A DNA stretch of 64,000 bases, taken from Microlunatus speluncae. GTDB taxonomy: Bacteria > Actinomycetota > Actinomycetes > Propionibacteriales > Propionibacteriaceae. Where the stretch lies: assembly GCF_009299835.1 (NCBI RefSeq), contig NZ_VKCZ01000019.1, forward strand, positions 124,001-188,000, given 5' to 3'. The notes below the pieces were generated by a model that was given only the letters and a program-made list of their open reading frames with translations, ran no database searches and was not told where the DNA came from. The number at the start of each line of letters is the position of its first letter. The first letter of the stretch is position 1. This document shows, piece by piece, positions 60,610-64,000 of the stretch. The position numbers and the translations under genes were made by a program.

Positions 60610-61641
60610 TCAGGAGAGATGGTCGGGATCGACGGTCCGGCCCGACTCCGCGGCGGCATAGATCGCGCACAGCAGCCGTACGGTAGCGACGGCGTCGTCG
60701 AGGTCCGGTTGATCATGGGGATCGGAGTCGAGCGCGGCGAGCAGTTGCCGCCATTGGGTGACGTGACCGGCGATGCCGATGTTGGCCGGGTCGGCGGCAC
60801 CACTGGCGACCGCCGCCGCCGCCGGCGGCGGATCGGCCGGCACGTCCCAGCGGATCACCTCGCCCTGGCCCAACTCGATCCCACCGGCGGCGAACTGCAG
60901 GGTCACCGTCGACGGCGTGCCCGGCGGGGTGGCGGTCGACGTGCTGATCATGCCCAGCGCGCCGGACCGGAAGCGCAGCGTCGCCACGGCGGTGTCCTCG
61001 GCGTCGATGGCGTGGCCCAGGGTGGCGTACTGGGCGGTGACCGCGGCGACCGGGCCGGCGAGCCAGCGCAGCAGGTCGATGTTGTGCACGCCCTGGTTCA
61101 TCACCGAGCCGCCGCCGGCGGACATCGAGGCGCGCCAGTCGACGGCTCGGTAGTAGGCGTCGTCGCGCCACCAGTGCACCTGGGTCGCGGCCAGCCGCAG
61201 GTCACCCAGCCGACCGCTGTCGATCAGTTGCTTGGTGTGCGCGTACTCGGTCTCGTAGTGCCGCTGGGCGACCATCCGGACGATCCGGCCGCGCTCCCGG
61301 GCCAGCGTGCGGATCGCTTCCGCCTCGGTCACCGAGAGCGTGAGCGGCTTCTCCACCAGCACGTGCTTGCCGGCCTCGAGCGCGGCCAGGGTGAGCGCCC
61401 CGTGGTGGTGGGTCGGCGCGGCGATCGCGACCACGTCCACCTCGGGATGCGTGATCACGGCAGCGGGCTCGAGCTGCTCGGCGTCCGGCCAACCGGCCTC
61501 GCTGGCGGCGTCAGGTCGGCCGCCGCTGAAGGCCCGCAGGGTGACTCCGGCGGACTCGTCGAGCGCGGCGAGAGCCCGGGCGTGGGTGACACCGATGCTG
61601 CCCAGCCCGACGATGCCGACACCCAGGCGCGCGGAGATCAT
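60610..61641 (-). CDS. Gfo/Idh/MocA family oxidoreductase
   Basis: 343 residues. Rossmann LGVGIVGLGSIGVTHARALAAL, EKPLTLSVTEAEAI and the substrate motif SVMNQGVHNIDLLRWL. It shows the complete active-site pattern of NAD-dependent sugar or polyol dehydrogenases. ATG 61641 (TTG 61644 also in frame) follows GGAAGG. First gene of the minus-strand pair, divergent from the aminotransferase operon, with a LacI-type operator in between. Confidence 0.93.
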   Translation of the reverse strand: MISARLGVGIVGLGSIGVTHARALAALDESAGVTLRAFSGGRPDAASEAGWPDAEQLEPAAVITHPEVDVVAIAAPTHHHGALTLAALEAGKHVLVEKPLTLSVTEAEAIRTLARERGRIVRMVAQRHYETEYAHTKQLIDSGRLGDLRLAATQVHWWRDDAYYRAVDWRASMSAGGGSVMNQGVHNIDLLRWLAGPVAAVTAQYATLGHAIDAEDTAVATLRFRSGALGMISTSTATPPGTPSTVTLQFAAGGIELGQGEVIRWDVPADPPPAAAAVASGAADPANIGIAGHVTQWRQLLAALDSDPHDQPDLDDAVATVRLLCAIYAAAESGRTVDPDHLS

Positions 61642-61695
61642 CAAGGTCGCCTTCCTGTCCGAGGTGAGCCCAACCTACGGGTTGGCGAAATCAAG

Positions 61696-61709
61696 TGCAA
61701 CCGATTGCA
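61696..61709. promoter_or_regulatory. LacI-family operator, near-copy of the nagA/lacI site
   Basis: TGCAACCGATTGCA differs by one base from the perfect palindrome TGCAATCGATTGCA at 40491-40504. It lies 55 bases before the oxidoreductase start at 61641 and 84 bases before ATG 61793, so it could control both directions. Confidence 0.65.
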
Positions 61710-61792
61710 GATTTTCGTTGTCGCGTCGTCGCCCGGCTGCTAGGGTTCCCAGAATCAGCGTCTCGCCGCCCGCACTCCAGAGGAATCCCTCG

Positions 61793-63073
61793 ATGACACG
61801 GAGTCCGCAGACTCAGCCCGTCGCCGCTCAGTCCCCGGTGAGTTGGGCCACCCGCCTCGATCAGATCATGCCGTTCGGCTCGAGTACGTCCTCGAAGCGG
61901 GCCCGGCTCACCCCGGAGGAACCCGCGGTGATCGTCCGCGGGGACGGTTGCCGGGTCTGGGACGATCAAGATCGGGAACTGATCGACTTCCGCAACTCGC
62001 TCGGCCCGATCACTCTGGGCTATCGCTATCCGGCGGTCGACGACGCGATCCGGGCCCAGCTCAACCAGGGCATCGTGTTCGGTCATCCGCATCCGCTCGA
62101 GGCCGAGGTGGCGGAGCGGTTCTGTGATCTTGTGCCGGGGATGGAGCAGGCGCGGTTCCTGAAGACCGGCGGCGAGGCGATCGCCGCCGCGATCCGGATC
62201 GCGCGGACCCACACCGGCCGGGACCGGATCATCCAGATCGGCTACAACGGCTGGCTGAACAGCCTCGGTGGCGGCGGCGTGGTGCTGCCCGGCCAGGCCG
62301 GCGAAGTTCCGGGGGTCCCGGCGGCGCTGAGCGCGCTGCACCACGCGGCCGGCTGGAACGACGTCGACGCGGTGGGCCGGATACTGGCCGAGCATCCGGG
62401 CCAGGTCGCCGCGGTCGTGATCGCCGCCGACTACGCCCGGATGGAGCAGGGCCGGGAGTTCTATCCGCAGTTGCGCCGACTGGTCGACGAACACGGCACC
62501 TTGTTGATCTTCGATGAGATCGTCACCGGCTTCCGGATCGCCATCGGCGGCGTGACCGAATACTTCGGCGTCCGGCCCGATCTGGCCGTCTTCGGCAAGG
62601 GCATCGCCAACGGCATGCCGCTCTCGGTCTATGCCGGCCGGCGCGAGGTGATGGCGGCCTGCGGCCCCGGCCGCGCGGTGGTGTCGTCGACCTTCGGCGG
62701 CGAGACCTTGTCCCTGGCCGCGGCCCGGGCGGCGATGGAGGTCTACGCAGGAGGCGACGTGGTCGGCCACCTGTGGCGCCAGGGCGAGCGGCTCTGGTCG
62801 GCGGTCGGCGGACTGTTTGCCGAGCACGGGCTGCCGATTGCGATTCGCGGGTTCGCTCCCTGCCCGACCTTCGTGGCCGAGCCGGGCGCGCCGGCCGACA
62901 CCATTGATCACTTCTTCCGCGGCGCCTTCCGGCAGGGGGTCTCGCTCTACAACGTCTCCTACGTCAACTACAGCCACACCGACGCCGACCTGGACGAGAC
63001 CTTGAGCCGACTCGGCCGCGCCTGCCGTGATGCTGCCGCCGACGGACCCGGGCCGGAGGCCACCGGATCATGA
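61793..63073 (+). CDS. Class III aminotransferase (glutamate-1-semialdehyde aminomutase-like)
   Basis: 426 residues. PLP fold type I, class III: FLKTGGEAIAAAIRIARTHTGRDRI, LLIFDEIVTGFRIAIGGVTEYFGVRPDLAVFGKGIANGMPLSVYAGRREVM (with the PLP Lys in GKGIANG). It resembles GSA aminomutase but no tetrapyrrole genes are near and the flanks are sugar and amidohydrolase genes, so a sugar- or amino-acid-derived substrate is more likely. Operon with the amidohydrolase (ATGA overlap). Confidence 0.92.
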   Translation: MTRSPQTQPVAAQSPVSWATRLDQIMPFGSSTSSKRARLTPEEPAVIVRGDGCRVWDDQDRELIDFRNSLGPITLGYRYPAVDDAIRAQLNQGIVFGHPHPLEAEVAERFCDLVPGMEQARFLKTGGEAIAAAIRIARTHTGRDRIIQIGYNGWLNSLGGGGVVLPGQAGEVPGVPAALSALHHAAGWNDVDAVGRILAEHPGQVAAVVIAADYARMEQGREFYPQLRRLVDEHGTLLIFDEIVTGFRIAIGGVTEYFGVRPDLAVFGKGIANGMPLSVYAGRREVMAACGPGRAVVSSTFGGETLSLAAARAAMEVYAGGDVVGHLWRQGERLWSAVGGLFAEHGLPIAIRGFAPCPTFVAEPGAPADTIDHFFRGAFRQGVSLYNVSYVNYSHTDADLDETLSRLGRACRDAAADGPGPEATGS

Positions 63074-63822
63074 TCATCGACGCCCACACCCACCTGACCG
63101 CCGGGGACTCGACGCTGACCGCGACCGCGGTCGCCGAGTGCGAACGGCTCGGGGTGGACCGGATCGTCTGCTCCGCGATCGCCGGCTACCGGCACTATCC
63201 GACCTTCGAGCAGGTGCAGCGTTCCAACGACGACCTGCACGGCGTGATCCGGGCGCACCCGGACCTGGTCAAGGGCTACTGCTACGTCAATCCGCGGCAC
63301 GGCAAGCCCGCGCTGGATGATCTTCGCCGCCGGTTCGAGGACCAGAGCATGATCGGGATCAAGCTCTGGGTGGCGACCCGGGCCGACGATCCGCTGGTCG
63401 ACCCGGTGGTCGAGCAGGCGATCGCCTACCGGGCGCCGATCCTGGTGCACGCGTGGCGGAAGACGATCGGGCAGCTGTCGTACGAGTCGACCGCGCAGGA
63501 CGTGGCGCGGCTGGGCGAACGTTATCCGGAGGCGACGATCATCATGGCCCACCTCGGCGGCCAGACCGAGAGCGCGGTCAACGCCATCGCGCCGTATCCC
63601 AATGTCCGCACCGATACCTCCGGCTCGCTGATCGGTGGTGCCGAGGTCGCCATCGCGGTCGACCGACTCGGCGCCGAGCGGGTGATCTTCGGCTCCGATC
63701 TGCACGGCGGTGACCTGGCCGTCAACATCGGCAAGATCATCGCCGCCGAGTTGCCGGCGGCCGAGCAGGAGCTGGTGCTCGGCGGCAACATGGACGCTCT
63801 ACTGGCGGCGGTGATCAAGTGA
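63070..63822 (+). CDS. Metal-dependent TIM-barrel amidohydrolase
   Basis: 250 residues. Amidohydrolase_2-like: IIDAHTHL (first HxH metal pair), IGIKLW, ILVHAW, IIMAHLGGQ and IFGSDLHGG (Asp). Small members of this group hydrolyse or decarboxylate cyclic acids and lactones. Overlaps the aminotransferase stop and the next gene, so three genes are translated in series. Confidence 0.9.
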   Translation: MIIDAHTHLTAGDSTLTATAVAECERLGVDRIVCSAIAGYRHYPTFEQVQRSNDDLHGVIRAHPDLVKGYCYVNPRHGKPALDDLRRRFEDQSMIGIKLWVATRADDPLVDPVVEQAIAYRAPILVHAWRKTIGQLSYESTAQDVARLGERYPEATIIMAHLGGQTESAVNAIAPYPNVRTDTSGSLIGGAEVAIAVDRLGAERVIFGSDLHGGDLAVNIGKIIAAELPAAEQELVLGGNMDALLAAVIK

Positions 63823-64000
63823 GCGCCACCCGACACGACCCGCTGGCGATCTTCGCGGCCCAGCGGGCAATCGACCTGACCGCGTTCGTCGGCACCTGGC
63901 CGTGGCGGCTGCAGGCCGCCGCCGACGCGGCCCGGCTGGGCGAGCTGGCCGACCGGCTCGGTCTGCGGGGCCTCTGCGTCAGCCATCTGGCATCGATCTT
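63819..64000 (+). CDS. Second amidohydrolase-type gene, N-terminal fragment (runs off right edge)
   Basis: From GTG 63819, which overlaps the previous stop (GTGA), 60 codons are open: VSATRHDPLAIFAAQRAIDLTAFVGTWPWR and onward to SHLASIF. The N-terminus with DLTAFVGTWPWR resembles amidohydrolase genes that accompany the preceding type, in which HxH is replaced. Too short for a firm call; the pairing argues for a hetero-oligomeric or sequential partner. Confidence 0.6.
   Translation, partial: MSATRHDPLAIFAAQRAIDLTAFVGTWPWRLQAAADAARLGELADRLGLRGLCVSHLASI

Overview
The window is GC-rich DNA (roughly 70% by eye) with GTG and TTG starts, Tat and lipoprotein signals, class F sortase, and the ftsE-ftsX and smpB-ssrA core loci of an actinobacterium. 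Gene content (PL8 lyase, GH127, many sugar ABC and Gfo/Idh/MocA genes) fits a soil Propionibacteriales such as the Microlunatus group, but the genus is an inference. No rRNA, tRNA, prophage, IS transposase or CRISPR array was seen. The only RNA gene is tmRNA at 15631-16000.

Layout. 1-1265: a truncated AraC-type regulator divergent from a PhyH-type dioxygenase. 1399-4689: ftsE, ftsX and a secreted coiled-coil M23 peptidase, a cell-division hydrolase module. 4822-11892: two half-size ABC exporters (one with a four-copy 30-bp repeat inside its ATPase), class F sortase, DUF4397 protein, a Pro-rich secreted protein and a CopD-like protein. 11999-16055: smpB, DUF2207 membrane protein, FKBP, DUF1707/DUF4870 protein, and ssrA with its terminator. 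16241-22626: extensin-like peptidase and a PL8 polysaccharide lyase plus sugar-binding lipoprotein under a divergent ROK regulator. 22612-30428: housekeeping and small regulons (TetR/DHFR-like pair, FolP2-like protein, glycerate kinase, malic enzyme, VanZ, YqgE). 30438-33069: a three-gene ABC-2 transporter. 33535-38320: SUFU-domain protein, then a secreted DUF11 protein overlapping a sigma factor fused to its own zinc-finger, membrane and exported segments.

38332-64000 is a carbohydrate catabolic region: CE7 esterase, NagA, LacI, GH127, a second LacI, Zn-alcohol dehydrogenase, five Gfo/Idh/MocA oxidoreductases, an ABC sugar importer, a ceramidase-like hydrolase, a PheS-related ligase, IclR, a class III aminotransferase and two amidohydrolases. 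A LacI-type operator palindrome occurs at 40491-40504 and, in near-identical form, at 61696-61709, which may tie the two ends together.

Between genes lie three dispersed families of hairpin-forming repeats, plus a repeat-packed 0.9-kb gap with a foldback element at 54331-54556. Two genes (a MalF-type permease and a phosphotransferase) are each broken by what looks like one missing base in a short homopolymer. The word TGATCA/TGATCTT recurs in different reading frames and seems to force rare codons.
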